Assembly: GCA_025403435.1 (NCBI GenBank)
Contig: CM046340.1
Coordinates: forward strand, 10,836,916-10,900,915
Origin: Artocarpus heterophyllus
Taxonomy: Eukaryota; Streptophyta; Magnoliopsida; Rosales; Moraceae
DNA length: 64,000 nucleotides
Reading direction: 5' to 3'
The position numbers and the translations under genes are program-made. Position 1 is the first letter of the stretch, and the number at the start of each line of letters is the position of its first letter. Of this stretch, positions 1-13,123 are shown piece by piece. The notes below the pieces were generated by a model, which was not told the DNA's origin, did not search any database, and saw only the letters and a list, made by a program, of their open reading frames with translations.

Positions 1-440
1 TTGAGGACTAAATCATACTTTTTTAAAAAAATTGAGGACCTCCTTAATAATTTACCCGAAAAAAATCAACTGAAAGCAACAAGAAAAATAAAAAGTGTGC
101 CCCTTTTTATTGTATTTCCTTTATTTTTTTTTTTTATAATTTTGTCTCTAAGTATGTATGAGATGAAATGTGTGAGTAAAAATCTTTTAAGTGTATAAAA
201 TATTGTTTCCATTGATGTCTCAATAGAAACAATATTTTGTTGTATGTCATTTATTTCATTGTATGTCTACTAAAAGTGACAAGAAAAATAAATAGTGCGC
301 CCCTTATATTGTATGTCATTTATTTTCGTATAATTTTGCCTCCAAGTATTTATAAGATGGAATGTGCAAGTAAAAATCTTTTAAGTATGAAAAATATTGT
401 TTCCATTGATGTCTCAAGTGACAATAATGTAGTCTTATAA
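1..440. repeat. Two-copy direct duplication, about 190 bp unit
   Basis: Two imperfect direct copies lie at about 68-230 and 268-420. Both run through an acaagaaaaataaa block, a gcccctt block, an AAAATCTTTTAAGT block and TTGTTTCCATTGATGTCTCA. The short open frames in this stretch follow the duplication and show no protein-like composition, so I do not call a gene. Confidence 0.6.
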
Positions 441-779
441 TGTGCATAATTTCCAACAAGATGAAAGCCTTAAAACCCCAAGAATGACTATCTAAGAGGT
501 AGCAAATTGAGTTTAAAAAACTTTATTCAAACTTTTTACAATTGCCAGAAAGAACACACTAGTCACGTAATTTGCATAGAGAAAGAGCCAAATAGCATCT
601 TCAAATGAAGTAATAGAAAATAATGTCATATGTTTCCAAAATGTGTATTGATTAGCATATCATGAGAAATTGAGATTTATCATGAGAAATTAAGAATAAA
701 AATCCAAAAATACCTATACCTCTTTCTTTTCTTCATCTCTCACCATCCTCCTTTGCTAGTATCAGTGGTGGGCAATATT

Positions 780-1700
780 TATATGTTAATACTGTTTTTC
801 TAAATAATGAAAAAATTTACCAATAACGTTGTCGACTTTTAGCAGCATTGACGATGTCAGTGGTGGCCAGGAAATATTGTATTAAGATGCAAATATTGTA
901 TTTCTGTGTAAATGAAGAAAATTTACCAACAACTTCATCAACCCGAGAAATACTCTATCAACATATGACTACTATATTTTCAGGTAAACACAAAAATTTA
1001 TCAGCAATCTCGTCGGATCCTAAAAATGCTGTTTTAACATGTAAATATTATATATCAATATAAATGCAAATTAAACTTTACCAAAAATATTGTCAGACAT
1101 CACCAACATTGGTGATGTAATCGGCGGTCAGGAAACATCATACTAACATGTAAATACTATATTTTTATATAAATACAAAAATTTATTGGCAACCTCAATG
1201 GATCCAAGAAATACTATATTTACATGTAAATACTATATTCTATGTAAACACAAAATTTACTGGAAACATTGCCAGACATCACTAGTACCAGCGATGTCAC
1301 TAGCGGCACAAAAAATACTATTTTTTTTCAAATAAATACTATATTTTCGTATAAATACCAAAAAATACCAGCAATTTCAATAACAGCCAAGAAATACTAT
1401 ATTTACAAGAAAATATTAGGGCCATTTGATATTGTTTTTAAAATATGTGAAAATATTTTTGTTTTCAAAAATGAGAATTTTTTGGGAATTATGCTAAGAG
1501 TGTTTTTAAAATTTTTGCCTTGAAAAATGTGTGAAATTATTTTCAAAAATTCTGAAAACAAAAATAAATAGCGCTATTGTATTTTTATGTGAATACAAAC
1601 ATTTACCAACGGTTTCAACATACATCACATATAGTTGGGAAAATACTATGTTTATGTGCAAATACAATATTTTTGTATAAACATAAAAATTTACCTGCGA
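780..1700. repeat. Degenerate tandem repeat, units roughly 90-110 bp
   Basis: The stretch repeats an order of motifs: a GATGTCAGTGG-like block, GGAAATACTATATT, ACATGTAAATACTATATTT, then AAATACAAAAATTTACC with a CAACGTC-like tail. At least six diverged copies can be followed. Open frames across it are by-products of the repeat. Confidence 0.55.
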
Positions 1701-2400
1701 TGTCGCTGTGGCCGATAAACACAACAAAAACCCCCAAAATAAAAAAATAAAAAAATCGCACATAACAACAACAACAAATCTTATAAAAACCATCCTTTCC
1801 CTAGTCGTAGCCATGAACATGGATCTTAGCCGCGATCTCCTCTACAACAACAGCTCCAGATCTAGTCGTCGTCCTAATGTCGCTGCACCAGATCCCATCG
1901 AGAGCTCGTCATTTCCCTTACCAAATCCTATCAACAACAAAGGAAAAGATAATCTACTTCATCGAAGAACCCATTGGAAGTTCCGATCTACCTATAGTGG
2001 CTCCGATCTACTTCATTGGTGCATGGAAAGAGCGGCTTGACCTAGAAATCTTCTCTGAGGTTGACCGTCGTCGATGTCTCCTGCAATGGGAGATCATCAT
2101 AGCCCGATGATTTTACGGTTGTCAATTTCTATAGAGAGCTCAGCGTGCAACTCCGAGCTCAACTCTGTCTTTGAGAGAGGAAGATAAATAGCAAAAAAGG
2201 AAAAAGAAAAAATAAAAAATGAAAAATAAAAAACAATATCAACATTAGGTGAATTTTCGATTATTTAGGTAGTTGCAAATCAGAATACTTGAAATATACT
2301 ATTTACTCTACTTTTAAAAATTTATGACATAATTTATCAAGTGAATAGCAAAATCTGCTATTTGCTATAATTTTTTAAAAAATTGCAATTAAAATTGTCA
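1700..2400. other. Higher-GC island, possible transposon or gene fragment
   Basis: An open frame from an ATG near 1813 to about 2040, overlapped by another to 2110, sits in a locally GC-richer patch (1800-2170). It is followed by CTATTTGCTATAA-type sequence often found in hAT-like element ends. No recognisable domain was seen. It may be a decayed transposon interior or a 5' exon relic; I do not call a gene. Confidence 0.2.
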
Positions 2401-4100
2401 TTAAATTAATCTCAAGTGCTTAATATATCAAAAATGAATATGTCAATAAGTCACTAAAACTAAAACACAATATGCCTAGTATCACACTAATCAATTTTGG
2501 TACTCAAATGAGTTCCAAATTGATCAAATAAGCAAAATATGAAATTGCTGTAATAAAGAAGAGTTCGAGAAGAAGAGAGAGAAAATACAATTTATCATGG
2601 TGTGGTGATAAGCCTTCGTCCGCTAGTCTAAGTAAAGTGCTACTTGACCTATTAAACTAGTAAACTGCTACTTGAGCTATATTAAAATATGTTAATCTTT
2701 TTTTGACTCGATCTCTCTAATGTTACAATCTAGTGTCTTCTTTACACGAGGTTCACCATGCTTTCTTCAACCGCTAACTTAGGCTTGGAAAGTTGTTTAT
2801 CTACGTCACACCAAATTTACAAGGCTTTTTGAAGTTTTCCTCAATAATCTCTCAAAGATATGACTGAATACAATACTTTCTTAAGATGAAATATATGTTT
2901 TTTTAGCTTTGGCAGAGAATGAGAGAATATGAGAGTTTGCAACAAGTTCAGAGGAATTACAATCAATCTTTAGCAATATTAGACCTTAAAACTCTCTAAT
3001 AGAGGAATAATAAGCCAGAAGTCCTAGATTGGTTTGCTGTCCAACAATTAGAATTCTAGCCGTTTCGAACACTACTAATAGACTGGTAGATGACTTATGG
3101 TAGACCAGTGAGTGACCGAGGCTACTACAAGCTCCATGTTCAATAACCTCACAGTTGACTCAAGTAACCTATCAGGTTATCATAGGGTAGTACAAACTTT
3201 ATCCATTTTTTTTACACTTTAAAATGTATTTTATAAAGAAATCAGTTTTAATAAAATTTAAAACATATCATGGGTCAAAAATCTTTTTCATCACTCAAGG
3301 AAAGCTTTGGTTAGCAATTTATACAATTTTGCAAAGAAATGGAATTCTGAAGTATGTGTGCATTAAGCCTAATTCAAAAAAAAAAAAAAAACGGAGAGAG
3401 AAAAAAAAAAGAGTTTTAAAGATATGGTATACAAACAGATATTTGATATCTTGAGTTTTAAAGAGATGGTATACAAACAGATATTTGATATCTTTCTCTT
3501 TGAATAAGATCTCAATTCTGGTGATAGTTTTGTTAGATATTTTACAACTAGAATCTTTTTTTTTTTTTTTTTGTGAGCCAGTTCTTAACCATCACGAGCC
3601 CTCGTTAGATTCAGACACGATATATTTTTTACATATTGATGGAATCTAAGTACTCTCTTTTGCTTTCAGAAAATAGCTCGCAGGGATCTTTTTATCTTTT
3701 GGAAGATAGAGGAGCTAAACAATCAACCTATTAAAATAGAAAAGCAAAGCAAGCGGCAGGTGGGTTTGATTGAGAACTGGAAAGTAGAGAGTGACTGCAA
3801 GGGAAAGGGAAGAAGATGAATAATTTTGTTTTTAATTGAAGGTCTCAGGAGATGGACGCGCAAATGAAAGGAATATATGGGAAAATAACGTTACTTTTAA
3901 GTCTTAGAGACATTTACATGCCTTTGACATTAAAAAAAAAAAAGTCCTGTGTATTAACATGTCTAGCACTAGGAGTAGTGTTTTTTTATTATTATTATTA
4001 TTAATAACCTTAATTAAATTATTTTGTTAAGAATATAAACAATAATGCATATAAATAATACCCAAAAAACGAATAATATTATGAATAAATTAATCTATAA
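2401..4100. other. AT-rich intergenic sequence with a 41-bp tandem duplication
   Basis: No gene is supported. Two direct copies of a unit with the core GATGGTATACAAACAG (ATATGG in the first copy) and then ATATTTGATATCTT lie at about 3412-3494. The rest is AT-rich sequence with A or T tracts. Confidence 0.5.
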
Positions 4101-4688
4101 AGGGTGGATGTTCATATTGTATGTACGTTCAAATAATGCATTATTTATGTCTTTTCATATTTTGTTTATAGATGTATAAAAACATAACAATAAAATCTCA
4201 GAAATCAAAGCAATCATATTCAAGTATTGTATATGTGTTCAAATAATAAATTATCTATTTTTTTTTTTACTTTTTGTTTATAGATGCATATAAACATAAC
4301 AATAAAATCTCAGAAATTAAAGCAATCAGATTCAAGTATTGTATGTGTGTTCAAATAATAAATTATCTATATCTTTTTACATTTTGTTTATAGATTTGTA
4401 CAAACATAACAATAAAATCCCCAGAAATTATAGCAATCAGATTCAAGCACTTTATGTGCGTTCGAACAATGCTTTATCTATGTCTTTTTACATTTGGGTT
4501 ATAGATGTATAAAACATAACAATATTAAAATTTTATAATTTAAAACAATCGGATTCAAGCAGTGTATGTGCGTTCAAACAGCATTACTTTTTATGTTGTT
4601 GTAGGAAGTCAGAGAGTCATAGAGGCTTTTACATGCATTCGATATAAAAAAATTTCTTGCATATAGCAGCATGTCTAGGACTAGGAGT

Positions 4689-4739
<51 letters not shown>

Positions 4740-5160
4740 TAAACGAACTCCGAATTCTTTCACTAAAAGTATAAACGTAAATACAAATAATACCAGAAAA
4801 GCGAATAATGTTATGAATAAATAATTTTATTAAAGGCGGATGTTTATATTATGTATGCGTTCAAATAATACATTATCTGTCTTCTCACGTTTTGTTTATA
4901 CATGTGTACAAACATAACAATAAAATCTCAGAAATAAAACCAATCGGATTCAAGTATTGTATGTGTGTTCAAATAATAAATTATCAATGTTTTGTTACAT
5001 TTTGTTTATGATGTGTACAAACACAACAATAAAACCTCAAAAATCAAAGCAATCAGATTCAAGTACTATATATATTTTAAAATATAACAATATTTATATG
5101 TCTGTCATAGATGTTTACATACATAACAATATATCAACTTTTTTTAAATGCAATTAGCGT
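4100..5160. repeat. Tandem array, about 110 bp period
   Basis: A unit beginning GTTCAAATAATAAATTATC and continuing TTTTGTTTATAGATG, AACATAACAATAAAATC, CAGAAAT and CAATCGGATTCAAG recurs near 4130, 4238, 4348, 4460, 4571, 4859 and 4967. A 47-base T tract (4692-4738) interrupts it. A spacer containing CATGTCTAGGACTAGGAGTAG occurs near 3960 and 4670 and again near 12510, beyond the CACTA element, so the array appears to have been split by that insertion. Confidence 0.75.
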
Positions 5161-5760
5161 AACTCGTGGTTCATACTATAAAATTCTTACCTATTTAATT
5201 ATTCAGTTTATCAAAAGCATTTTTTTTTATAATCTTTAATATGAACTTGTTAAGAAATGTAACATGTTTACTAAAACACCATCTCACTACAACAACTCGT
5301 TCAATAAATTTGTGGTTTTTCCATCTCACCACAACGACATATTTATAGTTTTTGTAACTGTTTCAATATGCTTTTACTTTTTGGTTTAATTGTTATTCTA
5401 CACTGCTATAAAAATTATTTTAAAAGGCGGGAGACTGTCATTTTTTAATAATTGTTCTTTGAAAAACTGATGTTATATTACATAAAAACACAAAAAATAA
5501 GGCCAGGAGGGCGGAAGTTTCAGATGTTATAGTCTTTGTAGTCAGTTTTTTCTTAATAAGCGTTGTTGTTTATAAATTTTTAACAACGGTTGTTGGTTGA
5601 ATCGATGTCATTTTTTATTTTTAGCAGTAGTTTTATTGTCCATTATTAGAAAAGAACAAAATAAAACATTTAAATGTTAGGCCGCCTTTAAAAAGGAATA
5701 AAAGATGACGGTCAATTGTCTGCCTGTCTTTAAAAATGTTTTGAGCTAACGTCAAAAACA

Positions 5761-5792
<32 letters not shown>

Positions 5793-5933
5793 ATATATAT
5801 ATTTGTTTTTAATTTTTTCTCCTTCTTTCCCAAACACAAACAAATAATTGAAGCAAAAACTCAAACGAACAGTAATCCCTTCCCCTAGACTCTCCCAATC
5901 GCCATCAAACTCCTACCAACACTACGCTGCCAC

Positions 5934-8900
5934 TGTCACACCTTCTGTAATGGTTAAGAAAATCTTAAAATTAAATAATGTAATTTACATTTTCAAGTTA
6001 AGGATTTTCTTGAAAAAAATCATTTGTGATTTTGTAATTAAAGGATTTATGGAATTAATATAAATATTCTAAAATTTTATTAAAAATGTTTAAATTAAAT
6101 TTATTTACTTTTGTGATCGAATAATTCAGTTGATAATTTCTATCGCAATTTAATGCGGAAGAAATTTCAATCCGTAGATAACTTAAAATTTTAAATTAAA
6201 ATAATTTTTAAGTGCAGAATGATGTTAATAGTGCACTGAGAAATACTCTAATACAAAATAAATCCTTAATTACCTATTAGTTAAAAATTAGAGTTATGTG
6301 AGTAGCATTTTCGATGAAAAATGCTCTTTAAGTTTGGGAATTAAGATTGTTAAAGATATGTCAATACCAAGATAGAGTACCAAAAAAAGTCAAGTTTATG
6401 TTTGCGCAGACTAAGGGTGATTTTAGAATTAAAACAATTTAATTTTATTATACGATTTAAAATTTACTGGTATTAACTTATAAAGATGTTAGCCTTTAGA
6501 TTATGTTGGGCAAACTCGACAGTACCAAAATATTCTGATAGCTAGTTAGTCTCCCTTAATTGGATGAAACTTTATATGCATTCCCTAAATTAAGGGATCA
6601 TGTAGGTAAAGTTCCATGACAAGGAGACAAAAATGTGACATTAAATGGTAAAAAGTATGGGCAAAGCATGGTGTGCATTTGATGAAAATTTTCTCACGTT
6701 CTTCTCTTAGAAATGGCACCTACCATTAGGAAGATTTAACTAAATTTTTGTCCCACTTAAGTGTCCATGAAATAATTTAAGAAAAGGTTAGAAATTAAGT
6801 ATAAAATTAATCAAGTTTAAAATAAGTCTATGAATAGGTTATTCTACTACAAGGCTTCATTTTTCTCTGTTTTCTCTTCTATTTCCTCCATAGAAAGAAA
6901 CTAGTTTTCTTCTCTATTTCTCTCAAAATTTTCTCACCCACTAGAAAATCACTAGCTAAAAATCAAAACTAGGGAGAAGAATTTAGTGGAATTTCTCAAG
7001 GAGAAGATCTTCAAAGGTATACTATCTAAACTTTCCTTTTTAAAGTTAAGAAAATAGTTTATGATCTTATTTTAGCGTTGTTGGTATGTAATAAGTTATA
7101 TTTATGCTTATGTTATGGTTTTTATGAGTTTTTATTGATCTAGTTTTAATATTATGCATGTTGGGTACTAAAGACTTTAGATCTAAGCTATGTTTTGTGT
7201 TTTAGAAGGATTTTTCTCCTTTTTTTTTTTTTTACTTTAAAATAGATACTTTAAATATCGTTTTTGAAGTATTTTTAACAACATAAATGATTTTATGTAA
7301 CATGTTAAAAATTAAGATCTTAAACCCAAAACAATAATTCCAGTCTTTTTTTAAGTTGTCCAAGGAGGTTGCTAAGAAGTTGCAACCTCAACAGTACAGT
7401 GGGTTACATATTTTGTTTTTGTTTGTCCATTTCTATTTCAAAGTTTGAAACTTCATTTTTATTGTTTAATGACTTTTGTAGCAATTGTAGTACAATCGAT
7501 AGTTGTTATTAACACTTTTGCATTAAGTGTTGCATGTGAAGTTGCAACTTGGATTGCAACCTTAATTGTGCAGAGCATGTACTATTTAAAAACTGCTTCT
7601 TAGAGTTAAAATCACTTAGTTATTGTTCAATTTGATTCTTTAAAAACTGCAAAATGGAATTGGTAATGATTTTTAGAAATTGTCATTGAGATTGCACTTG
7701 ATGTTATAACATGGGTTACAACCTCAAAAATACGGATTTCAAAACCACTCAATTTCGATGAACCCTCAAATTATAGAAGCCGCTAAGCTAAGCCATGACT
7801 TTATGACACCATACATGGGTCCAATGCCTATACCAACTCAAAAGCTATGTTCAAATCAAAGGTTTGATGGTTTAGCATTTAGAATACCATAAACATGTTT
7901 AGATATTAATGGGCCTTATTTTACTATAAGCCCAACAATGATAATAAAGAGGATAAGATAATTAATTAGTCAATTTAGCTATCAACTCTAAGTACAGTTA
8001 GTAAAGGCAATAAAAGAAAACTAAATTATGTGGATTAAATTAATAAATCCTTGTAATAAATACGATAATGTTACAATCCTTTAAACTAAGGAAAACATGT
8101 TTTAGGAAAGGATTTAAGTTCTTTACTATTATGCTAAGTTTAATAGCATTAGATAAGCTAACATTATACTTTCAATAGGTATTCTCTTCAAGAGTAAAAG
8201 AATAGAAGATAAGGAAATTTAACAAGTTAGTGATTTCTACTGCTAGAAATCAGGTAAGTAAGAATCTCACCTATAGTATGAATAGTTTCAAATCAAATAA
8301 TTTGCATGTTTCATAAAAATCATAAATACATGTTTATGTCTATACGATGCTATGCCATACTGCATAAACATTAATAAACTCAGTGAAACCTAAAAGATTA
8401 AGTTAAGTTTGAGTGTTGTACCAACCTCTCAATCTACGGGAAGGCTTATGTCACAATAAAGATAATTAGCCCTCATGTTATTAAAGACCTTGTAAATCCT
8501 AGTTTCTCGATGATCGCACACAACCTATATGAATAGTCAAGCCCATTAGTTTCTTTCATAAAATATGATTATAAATAAGCATAACCGGTTATACGTATCC
8601 TCAAATGTTTTATGGGTTATAGGTTCTACTTGTTAAACAAAAGCTCATCCAATTATGTTTGCGTTGTAGGTAAACAACTTCTCAGTAATGTTTAATGGAG
8701 ATGGTACAATAGCGGATGATTGTAAAGCTGGGGAATGGATATCGCATATTTTTATTCTGCATTTAGTTTTTGTTAACTAAAACTTTTTAATTAAATATAT
8801 GTAGTGCTAATGAAATTATGCATGTATATTTTGGTGACCAAGGTGATAACTACACAGCCTTTGTCCATACAATTTTAGGATCTTTATGCTAAGATATTAT

Positions 8901-9032
8901 GTTATAATATTTGTTGCAACAATAGTAAGAATGGTTTAAGTAAAGTTAATCAAAAATTCTATAAATTTAAGTAATTTTAATACATGTACGTTTAGATAGT
9001 TAAGTAATTGTCATGTAGATAGGATCATTACA
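5934..9032 (+). mobile_element. Possible solo LTR nested in the CACTA-like element
   Basis: The segment begins TGTCACACCTTCTGTAATGG and ends GGATCATTACA, the TG...CA form of plant Ty3-type LTRs. Inside, a CT-rich leader-like block at 6850-7010 ends in a donor-like AAAG/GTATAC, resembling the layout of the LTRs at 51.6-59.0 kb. No primer-binding site follows and no clear 5-bp target duplication was found (GCCAC against CCGCT). The boundaries are therefore tentative; an alternative is an unrelated AT-rich interior of the CACTA element. Confidence 0.35.
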
Positions 9033-9319
9033 CCGCTCATTGCTTTTTTAGGCCAATTAAGTTTCTTCTTTTACTTCCTAAAATTCACGACTTTACTTTT
9101 TTTTTTTTTTTTTTCATAAGACTTTGCCCATTATTCCCCCCAAATCCCCGCCCCAGACTTCCCCTTTATCCCCACCCTTACTATTGAAATTCTCTACTGT
9201 CATCGCCAAATTTTTTAGAAACATACAGAGAGGGAGTGTGAATCCTAGCCAGATCTTTTAAATTCATGTTAAATTGGACAAAACTTTGTGTGGTTTTAAG
9301 GTTCTCTAACGTGGCAGGT

Positions 9320-10660
9320 ATGGAGTTCTTTTTAGCTCGGGGTCCGATTAGCTGCAATCTCTACAAATTTGTGGATGCTTTTAGTGGATTTCACAATTTT
9401 TAAAGTGTTAATAACTTTTTTCATTGGTTGTGTTAGAACCTCTATTTATATGGGATTAACTTGTTTTGCTTTTTCTCAGTTGGACTTGCTTCGAATTTGC
9501 CTGATTATTTGAATCTTTTGAGGCTTGAACTTGAGTGGTAATCTTTGATCTTATTTTAATGGGGTCTCATTCAATTCTAAGCAAGACGTGCGTTCTCATT
9601 TTTCTTTCGTGCTTTTAAAACTTCTAGAGTTTGATATTTTGTAGAAAACTAAGATCAAAAGCTCAAGATTATATTTTTTTTTCTTTTCCCAAAAGCTTTG
9701 TTTTTGGCTACTTGACATGTTAGTCTACTTTGGGTCCATGTATCATTAAATATCTTGTATATTTAAAGTCTTTAAAAACCTTAAGCTCTTTTAATCTGGT
9801 AAAGTCTTAGCCAAACGAGAAGATAAAATGGTATCCCTGGAGCAAATGAGTACCATATGGATAAAAACATATAATGGCTTTAGGAAAAAGGAACGGTCCA
9901 TCTATGCTACCACCAAGGTGTTGACTTTGCCTTTTCAGTTCTTAATTTTATTGCATATCGATTATAATGAATAAAAATATCAGCTAATAATTTTTGTACA
10001 CGTCAGCTACTCTTTGCATCTTCTTCTCATCACCGTCTTTCATGGAGTCTATTATTTACAGTTACCGTTATTTATTTCCTTCATTTTGAAAGCACTTGAT
10101 CATTCTTTTGTAGTTCTTTATTATAAAAAAAGTATTTGATCATTCTTATGGAGTTGTTTTCCCTAATATTCTATTTTTTTTCTGGCTATTAATGAGTTGA
10201 GTTGGTTTAGATATTTTTTGTTCATCTCCTGTTTACATATCTCAGTTATACAGGTCATGAGATTCAAGTGCCTAGGCTGAAAACGCTATCGTTTCAACCT
10301 GAAAAAGCTATTCAATTAGTTATATGTTGGATGTAAAGCCATAGGCCTTTTTTCCTTGGGACGTAAGAGGAGGCAAACTACTTGGACTTCTTTGAGTTCA
10401 AGTGCTATAGAACTAGTAAGCATTTACCTTATTAGTGTTTCACTTTGATTTATTTCAAAAGTAATATACTACTCATGTCTTAAGGAAGATGTATAGTTTA
10501 AATGCCTCTTTACTTCGATCTCTAATTGTAATATTGACATTTCATTATTTTCTTTGTTCTTTTTTCTTGGCCGGTTGAGAAGGTAAAGAAGGTTCCACAG
10601 CGGAGGATGATCAAGACCAAATGTATGAATATGATCAAGACGAGAATTTCTAGTTGTACA
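9320..10660 (+). pseudogene. Possible captured exons inside the CACTA-like element
   Basis: Several short blocks look exonic. After an acceptor-like ACAG at 10253, a frame reads HEIQVPRLKTLSFQPEKAIQ. Around 10358-10415 a frame reads GRKRRQTTWTSLSSSAIEL and runs into a donor-like GTAAGC. At 10582-10653 a frame reads GKEGSTAEDDQDQMYEYDQ, then DENF and a stop. The last resembles an acidic protein C-terminus. I do not recognise the source gene. Gene-fragment capture is known for CACTA elements. These could also be chance frames, as no continuous model can be assembled. Confidence 0.25.
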
Positions 10661-11765
10661 ACCAGAAAATTGGTAAATTTATATTCCATTAATCTAGTAT
10701 TTTTTTTATTATATATAATATTATTTTTGTTTAAATTGGGTTTTATTTCCAGCCTAGTCTTCCTTTGCCTGGAATATTGATGGTTAAAAGTTTAATATTT
10801 GTTGTTTTTGTTGGTTTTAAACACTTAAATCTGTTACTTTATCATGTACTGATCAAGTTATGAGAAATAATAAAGAACCCCCTTTTTTTTTTCTATAAAC
10901 AAAGTAATAAAGAACTTTGAAACATCTTAAATGATATTTTAGTAGTGTAACCAATTGTATGTTCGCTAAAATGTGTGAATTTTTGACAATCCTATACATA
11001 GAAGGTTCTACATGGCTTTAAAAAAGAAAGAAATAAGATTCGAATAAGCTTAATTGGGAAGTTAAAAATGGTTGTATCATCTATAGATTTTTTTTTATCC
11101 TTTTTTGTATAGTTCTTACCAATTAATGCATACTATGTTGGGTGCAGGTTTACTAAGGTGTAATTATGAATGAATCTATATTGATGTTTGGTGAAGGATA
11201 GAAAGTTTCTTTTACGGATACTTGATTCCTCTCAAGGCTAGCCACTCATTAGTTTAGTTTTATGTACATTCTTTTTATGCTAGAGAAAAATTAATGTACA
11301 CTTATTTTTATCGAAAGAATTGTAGATTACTCTTTTTTGCTACGTGCAATACAAAGAGATTTATGGATGAGATTGATTTTTTTTTTTTGGTATATATTAT
11401 AACTATTTAGCAATGGAGAATACAGACCATTTTTATTATTTTTTAATAACACTTATTTTTTACAATAGTTCTTCACCAATGTCTTTAATCATTTTGAACA
11501 ATGGCTTTTGACTGTCTTTAAACATATTTAACAACAGTTTTTGACCATCTTTAATAATCTTTAACAACAGTTTTTAACTGTTGTCCTTAATCATCATCAA
11601 TAACAGACACTTAACTATCGTCTTATATTATCTTTAACGACGGGGATTTTAAGAATATCAATTTTTAATCACACCAGTTTCAACATTGGAACAAAAACAG
11701 TTGTCAAAAATGTTTTAACAATAGTTTTAAACTGATGTTAAAAATGATTTTTGTAGTAGTGTTAC

Positions 11766-12780
11766 TTGCCCATGTGGACCAGCAAAAATAAAAATACATT
11801 ATCTATGTCTTTTAACTATTGGTTTATAGATGTGCACAGATATAATAATAAAATGTCAAAAATCAAAGCAATCGGATTTAAGTACTGCTTGTATGTTCAA
11901 ATATTACCTCATCTATCCCTCTATTTAACAAAAGTGGTTTCCATTACTTTTTCAGTTATAAACAATGTAAAGCTCTCACATATTATAATAACAATAAAAA
12001 AAATCACTACAGTGTAAAGCTCTTATATACTACAATAAAAATGATTCTAACCGTTTCCACCACCCTTTCAAATACCTTATATGTTTTTTTTTTTTTTTTT
12101 TTTTTTATGTTTGGTTTATAGATGAATACATGCATTACTTTTAGGAAGATTTTGACGAAAGGGCAAAAAAAAATTTCAAATTGAGTAAAAGTCTTCTTTT
12201 TTTTTGGAACTAAAAAAATACATTTTTTTGTGCATGTAAATTGTCTCAATTTTTTTTAAAAAAATAAAGAAAATGACTGTAGCAGGATAAAGAACCTCAA
12301 CAAGATGAAAAAATAAACTAGAACCGTTTTGATGTCTAAAAAGCATTTTTATGATGCCAAAAGTTGTCTAAAAAAAAATTATTGACCAAAAATTTTTTTT
12401 TAAAAGGTTATTTTTAAAAATTCTCCTGCTTTTTATGTTGTAGTAGGGAGTCAAAGAGTCTTAGGACATCTACGTGCATTTGATATAATAAACAAAGTCC
12501 TTGTAGCAGCATGTCTAGGACTAGGAGTAGTATTTTTTTTATTTATTAACGAAGTCCTTATTCTTTTGCTAATAATATAAACGAAAATAAATACAAAAAA
12601 ATGAACAATGTTATGAATAAAGTATTTTATTAAATGTGGATGTTCAGAATACATGTGTTCAAGTAATACATTATTTATGTCTATTTATACTGTGTTTAGA
12701 GATGTTTACAAGCATAACAATAAAATCTCAGACAACAAAGTAATCAGATACAAATAATACATTACCTACGGCAGCACAAA
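11766..12780. repeat. Right-hand part of the 110-bp tandem array
   Basis: Units resembling the 4.1-5.1 kb array recur at about 11795-11905 and 12600-12760, with the CATGTCTAGGACTAGGAGTAG spacer at about 12508. Between them are A/T tracts and a short TACAATAAAAATGATTCTAACC piece related to the dispersed MITEs. No gene is supported here. Confidence 0.6.
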
Positions 12781-13123
12781 AAGCGACCATCCAATCACAT
12801 TCCACCACTTCAGCTCAAGTAGCCCACCCACCGGTTATTCTCAGTCACCCATTCAAATCACCTACCCCTGTCAGCACAAAAAACGACACCAAAGTTCACC
12901 TCGTCTCACCGGCCAAACCCGTCGCCAGTAGTCCCTTCTTTTTCCCTCTTCCCAGTCGGCATCTATACGCTACCAAAAAAAAAAAAGATTAAAGAAAACA
13001 ACTTTCCGGCGATTCGCTCGTTTTCTCGAGAAAATCGATTCCGGTGAAGTTTTTTGTCAGCGTGAAATTTCTTCGTTTTCTCGAGAAACTTAATAAATCA
13101 GAAAGGAATAAAAGAGGAGGAAG
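12781..13123 (+). promoter_or_regulatory. SAR1 promoter-proximal region and 5' leader
   Basis: Composition changes from AT-rich repeat to a C-rich stretch with CCACC, CTCACC and CCGGC motifs, then a purine-rich leader ending GGAGGAAGATG at the SAR1 start. An exact transcription start and TATA box cannot be assigned by eye; the leader probably begins in 12.9-13.0 kb. Confidence 0.45.

Larger units (their letters stand above)
5401..11761. mobile_element. CACTA-like DNA transposon, non-autonomous or decayed, about 6.4 kb
   Basis: The left end reads CACTGCTATAAAAATTATTT. The right end, read on the minus strand from 11761, is CACTACTACAAAAATCATTT, which is 17 of 20 identical. CACTA at the tip and subterminal AACAACGGTT/ACAACAGTTTTTAACTG repeats at both ends (5480-5620 and 11440-11730) are the hallmarks of En/Spm-type elements. 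Flanking triplets are CTA and TTA, a near but imperfect 3-bp target duplication. No transposase-length ORF remains, so it would rely on an enzyme supplied in trans or is dead. It lies inside the 110-bp tandem array. Confidence 0.7.

Noticed and set aside
4100..5160. CRISPR-like array
   Set aside because: The 110-bp units are imperfect throughout with no constant repeat and variable spacer, and this is a plant nuclear sequence.
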